From NCBI RefSeq assembly GCF_042850985.1, contig NZ_AP031415.1:1054001-1118000 (forward strand): a stretch of DNA of 64,000 nt, in the 5' to 3' direction. This document shows, piece by piece, positions 33,257 to 42,829 of this stretch (positions within the stretch are counted from its first letter, which is position 1; the number at the start of each line of letters is the position of its first letter). Position numbers and translations under genes: made by a program. This DNA comes from Allocoprobacillus sp002160865 (GTDB lineage: Bacteria; Bacillota_I; Bacilli_A; Erysipelotrichales; Coprobacillaceae). A model generated the notes under the pieces. It was given only the letters and a program-made list of their open reading frames with translations, was not told the DNA's origin and did not search any database.

Positions 33257-34077
33257 AGAATTTGTTCTATAGGCTGATTATTTTTTTGGATACTGCACAA
33301 GAAAACGATACAAATTATAATATTGCATGGTTTATGGCCAATAATTTTTATCGTATAGCGAATATGCGTATTAGTGAGCTGGCTGCTGAATGTTTTGTAT
33401 CACCAGCGACCATCTCACGTTTTTGTCGTGCCTTAGGGTATGAAAACTTTGCTCATTTAAAACAGGAGTGTTATACTTTTCATTCGCATGATAAAAAATT
33501 CAACAATTTAATTAATATCCCTTTAGAAACAATGAAAGATCATCCTCAGTTGGCAACTCAGCAATATATTCAACAAGTGATTCAATATATTTCTGATTTA
33601 CCTGAATTTCTTGATTGGAATGAAGTGGATGCGATTTTAAAATTGATTCATGATAGTGATTCTGTGGCTTTTTTTGGAACGCAGTTCTCACAAAGTGCAG
33701 CCTTGCATTTACAGACAGATTTATTAATGCTGGAAAAATTCACAATGGCTTATATGGATTCATCTCGCCAGTTAGAATGTGCCAAACAATTAACGCCAAA
33801 TAGTGTCGCCATTATTATGACGGTCAATGGTTATTTTACCAACAGTCATTCTAAGCTTCTACAATATCTTAAAAAATCCGGTTGTCAGGTTGTTTTAATC
33901 ACGTGCCATCCTCATCTGGATTTAAAAATACCTGTTCATCATCAACTGGTTTTAGGACGTTCTAAAAATCGAAAGACGGGAAAACATAGTTTATTGACAG
34001 CAGTTGAATTAATGTCATTAAGATATTATTGTTTATATTATCCATCACTTCAAGAATTAAAGGGACATCTTCTTTAA
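33253..34077 (+). CDS. RpiR/MurR-family regulator (first of two)
   Basis: The 274-residue protein has an N-terminal RpiR helix-turn-helix (MRISELAAECFVSPATISRF, about 38-57) and a C-terminal SIS-like sugar-phosphate domain (DSDSVAFFGTQFSQSAALHL, then SVAIIMTVNGYF). It starts with GTG in the lipoprotein stop. A paralogue at 35540-36364 lies on the other side of the fumarase genes. The ligand and targets are unknown. Confidence 0.82.
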   Translation: MKNLFYRLIIFLDTAQENDTNYNIAWFMANNFYRIANMRISELAAECFVSPATISRFCRALGYENFAHLKQECYTFHSHDKKFNNLINIPLETMKDHPQLATQQYIQQVIQYISDLPEFLDWNEVDAILKLIHDSDSVAFFGTQFSQSAALHLQTDLLMLEKFTMAYMDSSRQLECAKQLTPNSVAIIMTVNGYFTNSHSKLLQYLKKSGCQVVLITCHPHLDLKIPVHHQLVLGRSKNRKTGKHSLLTAVELMSLRYYCLYYPSLQELKGHLL

Positions 34078-34144
34078 TTCTTTTTTTCTTGTGATAGTTT
34101 TGAAAATTATATATAATAAACATAATCAAAAGAGGGTGGGAATC

Positions 34145-34987
34145 GTGAAAGAAATAAAACAAGAAGAAATTACACAGGCAGTTAAAGAATTATGTATTCA
34201 AGCCAATTATGAATTACCTGAAGATGTTCAACAGGCCTTGCGTTATGCCTGTCAAGAGGAAGACAGTGTGCTTGGAAAACAGACATTATCTATATTAGAA
34301 GATAATGCGATGATTGCAAAAACATCCCGTATGCCCATTTGTCAAGATACGGGAATGGCCTGTCTATTTGTTGAAATAGGTCAAGATGTACATATTCAAG
34401 GCTCTTTACTGGAAGCTTTACAGGAAGGTGTCAGACAGGGCTATCAGGAAGGCTATTTAAGAAAAAGTATTGTTGATGATCCGGTTTTTGAAAGACGCAA
34501 TACACAAGATAATACACCGGCTTATATTCATTATGACATCGTGGAAGGAAATCAACTCAAAATTATTGTAGCACCAAAAGGATTTGGTAGTGAAAACATG
34601 AGTCAAGTTAAAATGTTAAAACCAAGTGATGGGGTTGAAGGAATCAAGGACTTTGTGTTGAAAGTGGTTGAAGAAGCTGGACCTAATGCCTGTCCACCAA
34701 TGGTGATTGGTGTCGGAATTGGTGGAACGTTTGATTATGTCACATATCTTGCGAAAAAGGCAATGTTAAGAAAAATTGGGACACATCATTTAGATAAGCG
34801 ATATCAACAATTGGAAGAAGAATTGTTAGAGAAAATCAATCAGACGGGTATTGGACCAGCTGGTTACGGTGGCAAAATCACAGCTTTATCTTTAAATATT
34901 GAAACTTATCCAACACATATTGCAGGAATGCCGGTGGCTGTATCTATTTGTTGCCATGTGGCTAGACATAAGGAGGTTATCTTATAA
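34145..34987 (+). CDS. Fumarate hydratase class I, alpha subunit
   Basis: The 280-residue protein is the alpha subunit of a two-part iron-sulfur hydro-lyase of the fumarase/tartrate dehydratase family. Cluster cysteines appear in MPICQDTGMACLF, GPNACPPMVIGVGIGGT and ICCHVARH. It interconverts fumarate and malate, or tartrate and oxaloacetate. The open frame extends to 34091, but AGAGG lies about 10 bases before the GTG at 34145. Its stop overlaps the beta-subunit start by one base. Confidence 0.92.
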   Translation: MKEIKQEEITQAVKELCIQANYELPEDVQQALRYACQEEDSVLGKQTLSILEDNAMIAKTSRMPICQDTGMACLFVEIGQDVHIQGSLLEALQEGVRQGYQEGYLRKSIVDDPVFERRNTQDNTPAYIHYDIVEGNQLKIIVAPKGFGSENMSQVKMLKPSDGVEGIKDFVLKVVEEAGPNACPPMVIGVGIGGTFDYVTYLAKKAMLRKIGTHHLDKRYQQLEEELLEKINQTGIGPAGYGGKITALSLNIETYPTHIAGMPVAVSICCHVARHKEVIL

Positions 34988-35553
34988 TGAAACATATGAC
35001 AACACCTTTGACATTAGAGCAAGTACAAGAACTCAAAGCAGGTGATCAGATTCTTTTATCGGGTGTTATTTATACAGCCAGAGATGCGGCTCATAAGCGT
35101 TTGGTTGCACTGATTGAACGAGGTCAAGATTTACCTTTTTGCTTGCAAGATCAAATCATTTATTATGTCGGTCCAACACCTGCAAAACCTCATCAGGTTT
35201 TTGGCAGTGGTGGTCCAACAACAGCTGGCAGAATGGATGCCTATGCTCCTACTTTGATGAAACTGGGATTACGTGGCATGATTGGAAAAGGATATCGTCA
35301 ACAAGTCGTCAAAGATGCCATGCAAACATATCATTGTGTTTATTTTGGTGCCATTGGTGGAGCAGGAGCCTATATTTCTCGTTGTGTTGAATCAAGTGAA
35401 GTGATTGCTTTTGAAGATTTAGGACCAGAGGCTATTCGTCGACTGGTTGTCAAGGATTTTCCTTTGACAGTCATCATTGACAGTCAGGGAAATGATTTAT
35501 ATGAAATGGGAAGAAAACAATATATAAAGGAGCATCAACATGTCCATTCATGA
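34987..35553 (+). CDS. Fumarate hydratase class I, beta subunit
   Basis: The 188-residue protein matches the C-terminal swivel domain of class I fumarases: GDQILLSGVIYTARDAAHKR, YYVGPTPAKP, GSGGPTTAGRMDAY and MIGKGY. It completes the active site with the alpha subunit encoded just upstream. Substrate choice between fumarate and tartrate cannot be settled by reading. Its end overlaps the second RpiR gene by 14 bases. Confidence 0.92.
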   Translation: MKHMTTPLTLEQVQELKAGDQILLSGVIYTARDAAHKRLVALIERGQDLPFCLQDQIIYYVGPTPAKPHQVFGSGGPTTAGRMDAYAPTLMKLGLRGMIGKGYRQQVVKDAMQTYHCVYFGAIGGAGAYISRCVESSEVIAFEDLGPEAIRRLVVKDFPLTVIIDSQGNDLYEMGRKQYIKEHQHVHS

Positions 35554-36364
35554 TTATAATGAAGTTGATATTTTATATACTTTGATGTCCTATGTGAATG
35601 TATCTTCCCCACAGGATATGTATTATTCGATTGCTCACACGATTTTAACACATATAGATCAAATCCCAAGTATCAGTATTAATGATTTGGCTGATTTATG
35701 TTATACTTCACCAGCAACTATTTCACGTTTTTGTAAAGATATGAATTGTAAGAGTTTTGTGAATTTTAAAAATGAAATTGCGATTGCTTTAGAAATTGCA
35801 AGAAATGAAATTCATTTATCACCTTCAGACAATCAAAATATTTTAGAAGATGCTGAATATTTGAAAAATAAAATGTATCAAGAAGCCATTGAATCTTTAT
35901 CACTCGTTCAAAATTCCATTTCTATGACTGATATTGATCGTATTTGTGCAATGATCTATGAAGCTAAAAAAGTTCATATGTTAGGTTATCAGTTCAATAA
36001 GATCATTTCTAATGATTTTCAGATGAAAATGCTGAAACATCGAAAATTTATCTATGCCTTTGTAGAACGTGGCGATGAAATTCAAAGATTAGATATGATT
36101 GATGAAAGCAGTTTAGTCATTATTATTACAGTTCGTGCCAGAGAACAGCTAATGAATGCTTTGATCAATAAAGTTAAAGAACATCATCCTAAAATATTGT
36201 TATTGACAATGAATCAGACTTATCAAAATGAAGATATTGACTGGATATATCGCATTGATGGAACAGAAAGTCAATATAGTGAATCTTCTTTACAGGGAAC
36301 AATGAATTTTTTAAGTTTATTAAATTTAATATATGTACGATATGGATTGTTATATCGAGAATAG
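35540..36364 (+). CDS. RpiR/MurR-family regulator (second of two)
   Basis: The 274-residue protein has the RpiR helix-turn-helix (ISINDLADLCYTSPATISRF) and a SIS-type C-terminal domain (KKVHMLGYQF and SSLVIIITVRAREQ). It is the same length as the paralogue at 33253-34077, but diverged. Its start lies in the fumarase beta gene and its stop is 9 bases before the threonine aldolase gene, suggesting control of these metabolic genes (inference). Confidence 0.82.
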   Translation: MSIHDYNEVDILYTLMSYVNVSSPQDMYYSIAHTILTHIDQIPSISINDLADLCYTSPATISRFCKDMNCKSFVNFKNEIAIALEIARNEIHLSPSDNQNILEDAEYLKNKMYQEAIESLSLVQNSISMTDIDRICAMIYEAKKVHMLGYQFNKIISNDFQMKMLKHRKFIYAFVERGDEIQRLDMIDESSLVIIITVRAREQLMNALINKVKEHHPKILLLTMNQTYQNEDIDWIYRIDGTESQYSESSLQGTMNFLSLLNLIYVRYGLLYRE

Positions 36365-36373
36365 GAGAGAAAG

Positions 36374-37390
36374 ATGTATAGTTTTTTAAATGATTATAGT
36401 GAAGGGGCTCATCCACGCGTTTTAGAAGCCTTAAATCAGACAAATCTTATTCAAACTGTTGGTTACGGAGAAGATGAATATTGTACGAAAGCAAAAGAAG
36501 TGATTCTTCAAAAAATAGGTCAACCTCATGCAGATGTTCATTTTCTTGTTGGTGGAACCCAGACAAATATGTTAATGATTTCCTATGCTCTTAAACATTA
36601 TCAGGCTGTTATTGCCTGTGATGAGGGACATATTCATGTACATGAAACAGGAGCTGTAGAAGGAGCAGGACATAAAATATTAATTCGTCCACATGTGCAT
36701 GGAAAAGTCACTTGTGATATGATCAAAGATATCTGTTTACAACATAAAGATGAACATATGGTTCAGCCACGTATGGTTTATATCTCACAGACAACGGAGC
36801 TGGGAACTTATTATACACGTGAAGAATTACAGGATTTATATCAAACTACCCGTCAATATGGTTTATATCTTTTTATGGATGGAGCACGTTTGGGAAGTGC
36901 TTTAGCTTTACCAGATGCACCTACTTTAGAAGAAATTGCTAAAAATGTAGATGCTTTTTATATTGGTGGTACAAAGATGGGAGCTTTATTTGGTGAAGCA
37001 CTTGTTATTATTCATGATGATTTAAAACCACAATTCCGTTATCATATGAAAAATAAAGGGGCTATGTTGGCTAAAGGTCGTCTTTTAGGTATTCAATTTT
37101 ATGAATTATTGAAAGATCATCTTTATGAAGATATTGGTCGTTATGAAAATCAGATGGCTGATTTGATTCGTCAGGCATTGATTCAAAAAGGTTTTTCGAT
37201 TTATGAACCTTCTCAAACGAATCAAATTTTTGTTGATTTACCACAAAAGGCTTTAGAAGCCATTGAAAAAGAGTTTATGGTCACACATATGGGGGCTGTT
37301 TCAGGTGGTGAACGTATTCGTATTGTCACATCATGGGCAACTTCTAAAGAGGCTGTCAATGCATTTGTTCAGTTGATTGAAAATCTTTAG
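36374..37390 (+). CDS. Low-specificity threonine aldolase-like PLP enzyme
   Basis: The 338-residue fold-type I PLP enzyme has NDYSEGAHPRVLEAL, LVGGTQTNMLMI, CDEGHIHVHETGAVE, LFMDGARLGSAL and the Schiff-base lysine in IGGTKMGALFGEALV. These fit L-threonine aldolase/beta-eliminating lyase family members, which cleave threonine to glycine and acetaldehyde. GGAGAG precedes the ATG. It ends the operon begun by the fumarase genes. Confidence 0.9.
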   Translation: MYSFLNDYSEGAHPRVLEALNQTNLIQTVGYGEDEYCTKAKEVILQKIGQPHADVHFLVGGTQTNMLMISYALKHYQAVIACDEGHIHVHETGAVEGAGHKILIRPHVHGKVTCDMIKDICLQHKDEHMVQPRMVYISQTTELGTYYTREELQDLYQTTRQYGLYLFMDGARLGSALALPDAPTLEEIAKNVDAFYIGGTKMGALFGEALVIIHDDLKPQFRYHMKNKGAMLAKGRLLGIQFYELLKDHLYEDIGRYENQMADLIRQALIQKGFSIYEPSQTNQIFVDLPQKALEAIEKEFMVTHMGAVSGGERIRIVTSWATSKEAVNAFVQLIENL

Positions 37391-37402
37391 AATAAATCCC
37401 AC

Positions 37403-37431
37403 TGTACAAGACTTAAGAGTTGTATTATAAT
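37403..37431 (+). promoter_or_regulatory. Promoter of the HU gene
   Basis: TGTACA (37403-37408) and TATAAT (37426-37431) are spaced by 17 bases. A short inverted repeat (TAGGGT...AACCCTA) lies in the leader before the ATG. Confidence 0.65.
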
Positions 37432-37478
37432 AGGGTCTAGGGAAGAACCCTAATATACATAGAAATGGAGATTATAGT

Positions 37479-37757
37479 ATGAATAAAAATGAATTATTAG
37501 AAAAAGTTTCTTTAGCATCAGGATTAACAAAAAAAGAATCTGAAGCTGCTATTAATGCTTTTTTAGAAACTTTAACTGATGTTTTAAAAGCAGGAGATAA
37601 GATTTCTTTAAAAGGTTTTGGAACTTTTGAAGTTCGTACAAGAGAAGCCAGAACAGGACGTAATCCAAGAACTGGTGAAACAATGGAAATTCCTGCAAGT
37701 AAAGTTCCTGCTTTCAAAGCAAGTGCAGCTTTAAAAAATGTTGTTAATGAAAAATAA
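37479..37757 (+). CDS. hup: DNA-binding protein HU
   Basis: The 92-residue protein is a standard bacterial HU: NKNELLEKVSLASGLTKKES, LKGFGTFEVRTREARTGRNP and the DNA-inserting arm with GETMEIPASKVPAFKASAAL. It compacts and bends DNA as a homodimer. It is monocistronic with a good promoter and a terminator. Confidence 0.97.
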   Translation: MNKNELLEKVSLASGLTKKESEAAINAFLETLTDVLKAGDKISLKGFGTFEVRTREARTGRNPRTGETMEIPASKVPAFKASAALKNVVNEK

Positions 37758-37763
37758 AGTATG

Positions 37764-37803
37764 AAAAAACCTACAGATTTTGATCTGCAGGTTTTCTTTT
37801 TTT
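37764..37803. terminator. Bidirectional terminator between HU and pduL
   Basis: AAAAAACCTACAGAT pairs with ATCTGCAGGTTTT (one mismatch) and is flanked by A and T runs, serving both convergent genes. Confidence 0.88.
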
Positions 37804-38369
37804 TATTTAATAATTGTTCCTTCACAAGGAGCGCCAGCAGCATTTGATTCATCAGTATCAATATGCATAGCAAGAGCATAACTGTCACTTACACGGCAGA
37901 TGACATCTCCAAAGATTAAAGAACGATCAGCAGATTTCACTTCTACACTGACAACATCTTTATCTTGTACACCAAATTCTTTAGCATCAGCAGGTGTCAT
38001 ATGAATATGACGTTTTGCAGCAATCACACCACAAGGAATTTCAACTTCACCAGCAGGACCTACCAATTTACAACCAGCAGTTCCTTCGATATCTCCAGAT
38101 TCTCTAATAAGTGCTTTGACACCTAATGCTCTGGCATCAGTTAAAGACACTTCTACTTGTGTATTAGCACGTGTTGGACCTAAGATAGACATTTTTGTTT
38201 CTCCTTTTGGACCAACGACAGTGACTTTTTCCTGACAGGCAAATTGTCCAGGTTGTGATAAATCTTTTTTGTTAGTTAAAACATATCCTTCACCAAATAA
38301 AGTTTCTAAATCTGCTTGTGATAAATGAACATGTCTTGCAGAAGTTTCGACTAAAATTGTTTTTCCCAT
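37803..38369 (-). CDS. pduL: PduL-type phosphate acyltransferase
   Basis: PduL exchanges CoA and phosphate on acetyl or propionyl groups. The 188-residue protein has the duplicated beta-barrel domains with metal-binding histidines in SARHVHLS and AAKRHIHM, and GPTRANTQVEVS. There is no microcompartment-targeting N-terminal extension, so it is probably a cytosolic housekeeping form acting with acetate kinase (inference). The open frame extends to 38393, but GGAGGA lies about 7 bases before the ATG at 38369. Confidence 0.92.
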   Translation of the reverse strand: MGKTILVETSARHVHLSQADLETLFGEGYVLTNKKDLSQPGQFACQEKVTVVGPKGETKMSILGPTRANTQVEVSLTDARALGVKALIRESGDIEGTAGCKLVGPAGEVEIPCGVIAAKRHIHMTPADAKEFGVQDKDVVSVEVKSADRSLIFGDVICRVSDSYALAMHIDTDESNAAGAPCEGTIIK

Positions 38370-38502
38370 ATAATATCCTCCTATAACATACATATCTTAC
38401 AACTTTTTTGCCTATTTGCAAAGGAATTTGTTTCTTTTTTACTAAAAACATCTTATGTTCATTTTTAAAAAGTTAATTTTCAACAAATGAAAAAGGTAAC
38501 GT

Positions 38503-38530
38503 TTTACTTTTGATAGAAAACTGATATAAT
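38503..38530 (+). promoter_or_regulatory. Promoter of the cdaA-cdaR-glmM operon
   Basis: TTTACT (38503-38508) and TATAAT (38525-38530) are spaced by 16 bases, 25 bases before the cdaA start. Confidence 0.65.
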
Positions 38531-38555
38531 AAAAAAGAAATGTAGGTGATAAAGA

Positions 38556-39350
38556 TTGAATCTTAGTATTGTGATTAACTTTATAAGATCAGCAATAGAT
38601 TTGATTGCAGTATGGTTTATTCTCTATTATTTGATTTCAATGTTTAAAACAAATATGAAAACCATGCAGCTTTTCAAAGGCGTTCTTTTTATTTTGATTG
38701 TTAAACTTTTAACCAGTTTATTAGGTTTAACAACATTAAATTATCTTGTAGATAGTATTATTAACTGGGGTGTTTTAGCCATTATCATTATTTTCCAGCC
38801 AGAAATTCGTACTTTGCTTGAAAAAATGGGACAAACCAAAATGAGTGTGAAAAAAGAAATCAGTAATGATGAAAAAGAAAGATTAATGGATGAACTGGTT
38901 GATGCCATATCAACACTGGCAAAGGAACAGACAGGAGCTTTGATTACGTTTGAAAGAACTCAATCCATGATTGATTATATTAATACTGGTACAAAGATTA
39001 ACGCTGATATTCGTAGTGAGCTTTTTTTAACGATTTTCTGGGAAGGAACACCCTTACATGATGGGGCAACGATTATTCAAGGAGATCGTGTGGCTTGTGC
39101 AGCAGCTTTTTATCCGCCAACGAATAAAGAATTAAGTCCTAAATATGGGGCACGTCATCGTGCAGCGATTGGGATTAGTGAAATCACGGATTCTTTAACC
39201 GTTGTTGTGAGTGAGGAAACTGGAACGATTTCTTTTGCGACAAATGGTGAATTAAGAAAGATTCCTATCAAAGAATTAAGAGCATCACTGGTTAATGAAT
39301 TACAGTGGTTTAAATCTAGTGATGAAGGAGGTCAAGCTCATGAGTCCTAG
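38556..39350 (+). CDS. cdaA: Diadenylate cyclase CdaA
   Basis: CdaA makes the messenger c-di-AMP from two ATP. The 264-residue protein has three N-terminal membrane helices (to about residue 90) and a DAC domain with the catalytic PLHDGAT near 167 and GARHRAAIG near 199. The start is TTG with a modest ribosome binding site (TAGGTGAT). It is first in the conserved cdaA-cdaR-glmM operon and overlaps cdaR by 11 bases. Confidence 0.95.
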   Translation: MNLSIVINFIRSAIDLIAVWFILYYLISMFKTNMKTMQLFKGVLFILIVKLLTSLLGLTTLNYLVDSIINWGVLAIIIIFQPEIRTLLEKMGQTKMSVKKEISNDEKERLMDELVDAISTLAKEQTGALITFERTQSMIDYINTGTKINADIRSELFLTIFWEGTPLHDGATIIQGDRVACAAAFYPPTNKELSPKYGARHRAAIGISEITDSLTVVVSEETGTISFATNGELRKIPIKELRASLVNELQWFKSSDEGGQAHES

Positions 39351-40737
39351 AAATGCAAAAAATAATAAACCTTTAAAAGATACAACAACAGATTTCTTTT
39401 TAAAGATTGTAGAAAAAGAAAAGGCTCAATCGACAAAAGAATCTACAAGTAAAGACACAGTCAATGAAAAAAAAGTCAAAGCGATTGATACGGGTGCTCG
39501 TTTTTATAATTATATGAATCAAATATTAGATAAAATTCTTTCTAGTAAAGTATCAATTATGATTTTGTCTTTTATGATGGCTGGTATTTTATTTTATAGT
39601 GTATCTGGAAAAGATATTTTAACTAGCCCAACTTCTGGAGCAACATTAGAAAATGTTCCAGTACATGTAGAAAATCTTGATGATTCTCTGGAAGCTTCGG
39701 GTATTCCCGATAGTGTTTCGGTTGTGTTGGTTGGTCCCTCTTTAGATATATATAAAACAAATTTTTCTAAAGATTATGAAGTTTATTTAGATTTACAGGA
39801 TTTAAATGCGGGTGATTATGTGTTAAATTTACGTACCCGTCATTTTCCAGAATCATTGCAAGTTGTTTCGATACCTAGCTCTATTAAAGTGACACTTGCA
39901 AAAAAAGTGACACGTACTTTTGATTTGGGGTATCGCTTTATTAATGAAGATGAACTGGATAGTAAATATTCAGTAAGTGTCAGTCAAATGGATTTAGATA
40001 CCGTAGAATTACGTGCCAGTGAAGATACGTTATCGAAAGTTGAAAAAGTTGAGGCTTGTATAGATGTTTCTAATCAAACAGAAGACTTTGAACAAAATGC
40101 AAAAATCAAAGCTTATGACAGTAATGGCGACGAATTAAAAGTAGAGGTGCGTCCTAGTGATGTTCATGTCACATGTCAAGTGTCTTCTTATAGTAAAACT
40201 GTTCCAATTCACGCCAATATTGTGGGAGATTTACCAACAGGATATCAGGTTTCTGAATATACTTTATCACAAAATGAAGTGACTATTTTTGGAGTAGAAG
40301 AACAGTTAAAGGGAGTCAACCAAGTTGAAGTTGATGTTGATGTCAGCGATTTAAAATCAAGTACAACGTTAAATGATTTGTCATTGAAGAAAATCACAGG
40401 AATTAATAAGTTTTCACAGGATACGGTAGATGTCAATGTAGAAATAGAAAAAGTCATTACAAAAAAATTCGATAACATTCCAATTAAGGTTTTGAATAAT
40501 TCTCATGATTATAAGGTTTCTTTTGCGGGACAAGGTCAATATGCTTCTGTTTCCATAACAGGAACTGAGGATAAAATCAATGCTTTAAAGGTTGACAATA
40601 TTCAGGCAACGATTGATATTGATGGTTTGAGTGTTGGCACACATCAAGTGAATGTTAAAATTGCAGGAGATGATGAAACATTAACAATGAAATTGTTATC
40701 ATCTTCAAAAATAACAATTAATATAGAAAGGAATTAA
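39340..40737 (+). CDS. cdaR: CdaA regulator CdaR (YbbR-domain protein)
   Basis: The 465-residue protein has a charged cytoplasmic N-terminus of about 60 residues, one membrane helix (VSIMILSFMMAGILFYSV near 67-84), and an extracytoplasmic part with about four YbbR repeats. It binds and modulates CdaA. The open frame extends to 39295, but GAAGGAGG lies about 8 bases before the ATG at 39340. The long polar N-terminal region is somewhat larger than usual. Confidence 0.93.
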   Translation: MSPRNAKNNKPLKDTTTDFFLKIVEKEKAQSTKESTSKDTVNEKKVKAIDTGARFYNYMNQILDKILSSKVSIMILSFMMAGILFYSVSGKDILTSPTSGATLENVPVHVENLDDSLEASGIPDSVSVVLVGPSLDIYKTNFSKDYEVYLDLQDLNAGDYVLNLRTRHFPESLQVVSIPSSIKVTLAKKVTRTFDLGYRFINEDELDSKYSVSVSQMDLDTVELRASEDTLSKVEKVEACIDVSNQTEDFEQNAKIKAYDSNGDELKVEVRPSDVHVTCQVSSYSKTVPIHANIVGDLPTGYQVSEYTLSQNEVTIFGVEEQLKGVNQVEVDVDVSDLKSSTTLNDLSLKKITGINKFSQDTVDVNVEIEKVITKKFDNIPIKVLNNSHDYKVSFAGQGQYASVSITGTEDKINALKVDNIQATIDIDGLSVGTHQVNVKIAGDDETLTMKLLSSSKITINIERN

Positions 40738-40741
40738 GACA

Positions 40742-42091
40742 ATGGGAAAATATTTTGGTACAGATGGATTTAGAGGAGAAGCAAATATTGATTTGACTGT
40801 GGAACATGCTTATCAAGTTGGAAGATATTTAGGATGGTATTTTTCACGTTCACATCGAGCAAGAATTGTGATTGGAAAAGATACAAGAAGAAGTTCTTAT
40901 ATGTTTGAATATGCTCTTGTGGCTGGATTAACTGCAAGTGGAGCAGATGCATATTTATTACATGTCACAACAACACCTTCAGTATCTTATGTTGTCAGAA
41001 GTGAAGAGTTTGATTGTGGAATCATGATTTCTGCTTCACACAATCCTTATTATGATAATGGGATTAAAATCATTAATGGAAAAGGTCATAAATTAGAAGC
41101 CACAATTGAAACATTGATTGAACAATATATTGATGGTTTAACTGATCCTATTCCATATGCAACAAAAGATAAGATTGGTAGAACAATTGATTATTCAATG
41201 GGTAGAAATCGTTATATTGGTTATTTAATGAGTATTCCAACACGTGCTTTTAAAGATATTAAAGTAGGATTGGATTGTGCCAATGGTTCTTCTAGTGCTA
41301 TTGCCAAAAGTGTTTTTGATGCCTTAGGTGCTCAAACACATGTGATTAATAATCAGCCAGATGGTTTAAATATCAATACAAACTGTGGTTCAACACATAT
41401 TGAAGTTTTACAGAAATATGTTGTTGAAAATGGATTGGATGTTGGATTTGCCTATGATGGTGATGCTGATCGTTGTATCGCTGTTGACGAATTTGGTCGT
41501 GTTGTCAATGGAGATTTAATTCTATATCTATGTGGTTTAGAAATGAAGCAAAAAGGTGAACTTTTAAATAACACAATTGTGACAACAGTGATGAGTAATT
41601 TTGGATTATATAAATCATTGGATAAAGTAGGTATTCAATATGAAAAAACAGCTGTAGGAGATAAATATGTTTATGAAAATATGGTGAAAAATGGTCATTG
41701 TATTGGTGGAGAACAATCAGGACATATTATTTTCTCTAAACATGCGACAACAGGAGATGGTATTTTAACATCTTTAAAGATTATGGAAACAATGGTAGAA
41801 AACAAAAAAACACTGGCTCAATTAACAGAGCAGGTAGAAATCTATCCACAGTTATTAATCAATGTCCGTGTGAGTGATAAGGCTTTAGCTCAAAATGATC
41901 CAGATGTTCAAAAAGCTGTTAAAGAAGTTGAAGAAGCTTTAGGAGATGAAGGACGTATTCTTGTGCGTGAAAGTGGAACAGAACCAGTGATTCGTGTGAT
42001 GGTAGAAGCACAAAGCGATGAGATTTGTCATGAATATGTTTTAAAAGTTGTGAATAAAATTAAAGAAAAAGGATATGCTGTAGAAAAATAA
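40742..42091 (+). CDS. glmM: Phosphoglucosamine mutase
   Basis: GlmM converts glucosamine-6-phosphate to glucosamine-1-phosphate for peptidoglycan synthesis. The 449-residue protein begins GKYFGTDGFRGEAN, has the phosphoserine loop ISASHNPYYDNGIKI near 99-113, the metal loop AYDGDADRC, and the C-terminal RESGTEPVIRVM. It follows cdaR by 4 bases, the usual Firmicute arrangement in which GlmM and CdaA interact. Confidence 0.96.
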   Translation: MGKYFGTDGFRGEANIDLTVEHAYQVGRYLGWYFSRSHRARIVIGKDTRRSSYMFEYALVAGLTASGADAYLLHVTTTPSVSYVVRSEEFDCGIMISASHNPYYDNGIKIINGKGHKLEATIETLIEQYIDGLTDPIPYATKDKIGRTIDYSMGRNRYIGYLMSIPTRAFKDIKVGLDCANGSSSAIAKSVFDALGAQTHVINNQPDGLNINTNCGSTHIEVLQKYVVENGLDVGFAYDGDADRCIAVDEFGRVVNGDLILYLCGLEMKQKGELLNNTIVTTVMSNFGLYKSLDKVGIQYEKTAVGDKYVYENMVKNGHCIGGEQSGHIIFSKHATTGDGILTSLKIMETMVENKKTLAQLTEQVEIYPQLLINVRVSDKALAQNDPDVQKAVKEVEEALGDEGRILVRESGTEPVIRVMVEAQSDEICHEYVLKVVNKIKEKGYAVEK

Positions 42092-42110
42092 TATAATTTC
42101 ACATATTATC

Positions 42111-42145
42111 ACAAAATATTGCCATGAAATATGGCAATATTTTGT
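42111..42145 (+). terminator. Hairpin after glmM
   Basis: A perfect 15-bp stem, ACAAAATATTGCCAT with ATGGCAATATTTTGT. The following T tract is short, so termination may be partial. A TATAAT-like box (TATATAATG) directly after it may start the two-component operon. Confidence 0.65.
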
Positions 42146-42171
42146 ATATAATGAATAAGAGGTGATGGATT

Positions 42172-42828
42172 GTGAAATACCGTATTAATATTATTGATGA
42201 TGAAAAAAATTTAAATGATCTTGTAAGAACTTATTTAGAAAAAGAAGGTTATATTGTTTATTCTTTTTATACGTATGAGGAAGCTTTTTTGCATAAAGAT
42301 GATGATGTTCATTTATGGATTATTGATATTATGTTAGATAAAAATAGTGGTTTTGATTTACTTAATGAAATCAAAGCCTGTAAACCAGATATGCCGATTG
42401 TTTTTATGAGTGCCAGAGATCAGGAATTTGATCGTATTATTGGCTTAGAAAAAGGTTGTGATGAATATATTACAAAACCATTTAATATTAAAGAGTTGAT
42501 TTTAAGAATACATAATGTTTTAAAGCGTGTTTATAAGGATGATCCAGCATTGATTAATATTGATGGTTATGCTGTGGATGAAGAAAAAAGAAAAGTTTTA
42601 TATCAAAATCATGAAATAGAATTAACAACAAAAGAATATGATTTATTACTTTATTTTATCAAAAATAAAGGTCTGGCTATTTCACGTGATCAGGTTTTAT
42701 CTAAAGTCTGGGATGAAAACTATTTTGGTAGTGATCGTGTTGTTGATGATACATTACGTCGTTTAAGAAAAAAGATGCCTGATTTAAATATTAAAACAAT
42801 CTATGGCTTTGGATATCGATTAGATTAG
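42172..42828 (+). CDS. OmpR/PhoB-family response regulator
   Basis: The 218-residue protein has a receiver with IIDDEKN, the phospho-acceptor in WIIDIMLDKNSG near 51-62, and KP in YITKPFN, followed by a winged-helix DNA-binding domain (LTTKEYDLLLYF, VDDTLRRLRKK, YGFGYRLD). The GTG start lies about 8 bases after AGAGGTG. It is paired with the histidine kinase that follows after one base. The stimulus is not known. Confidence 0.92.
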   Translation: MKYRINIIDDEKNLNDLVRTYLEKEGYIVYSFYTYEEAFLHKDDDVHLWIIDIMLDKNSGFDLLNEIKACKPDMPIVFMSARDQEFDRIIGLEKGCDEYITKPFNIKELILRIHNVLKRVYKDDPALINIDGYAVDEEKRKVLYQNHEIELTTKEYDLLLYFIKNKGLAISRDQVLSKVWDENYFGSDRVVDDTLRRLRKKMPDLNIKTIYGFGYRLD

Positions 42829-42829
42829 T

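Noticed and set aside
35139..35390. 83-codon frame inside the fumarase beta gene
   Set aside because: Shadow frame of an intact, recognised gene.
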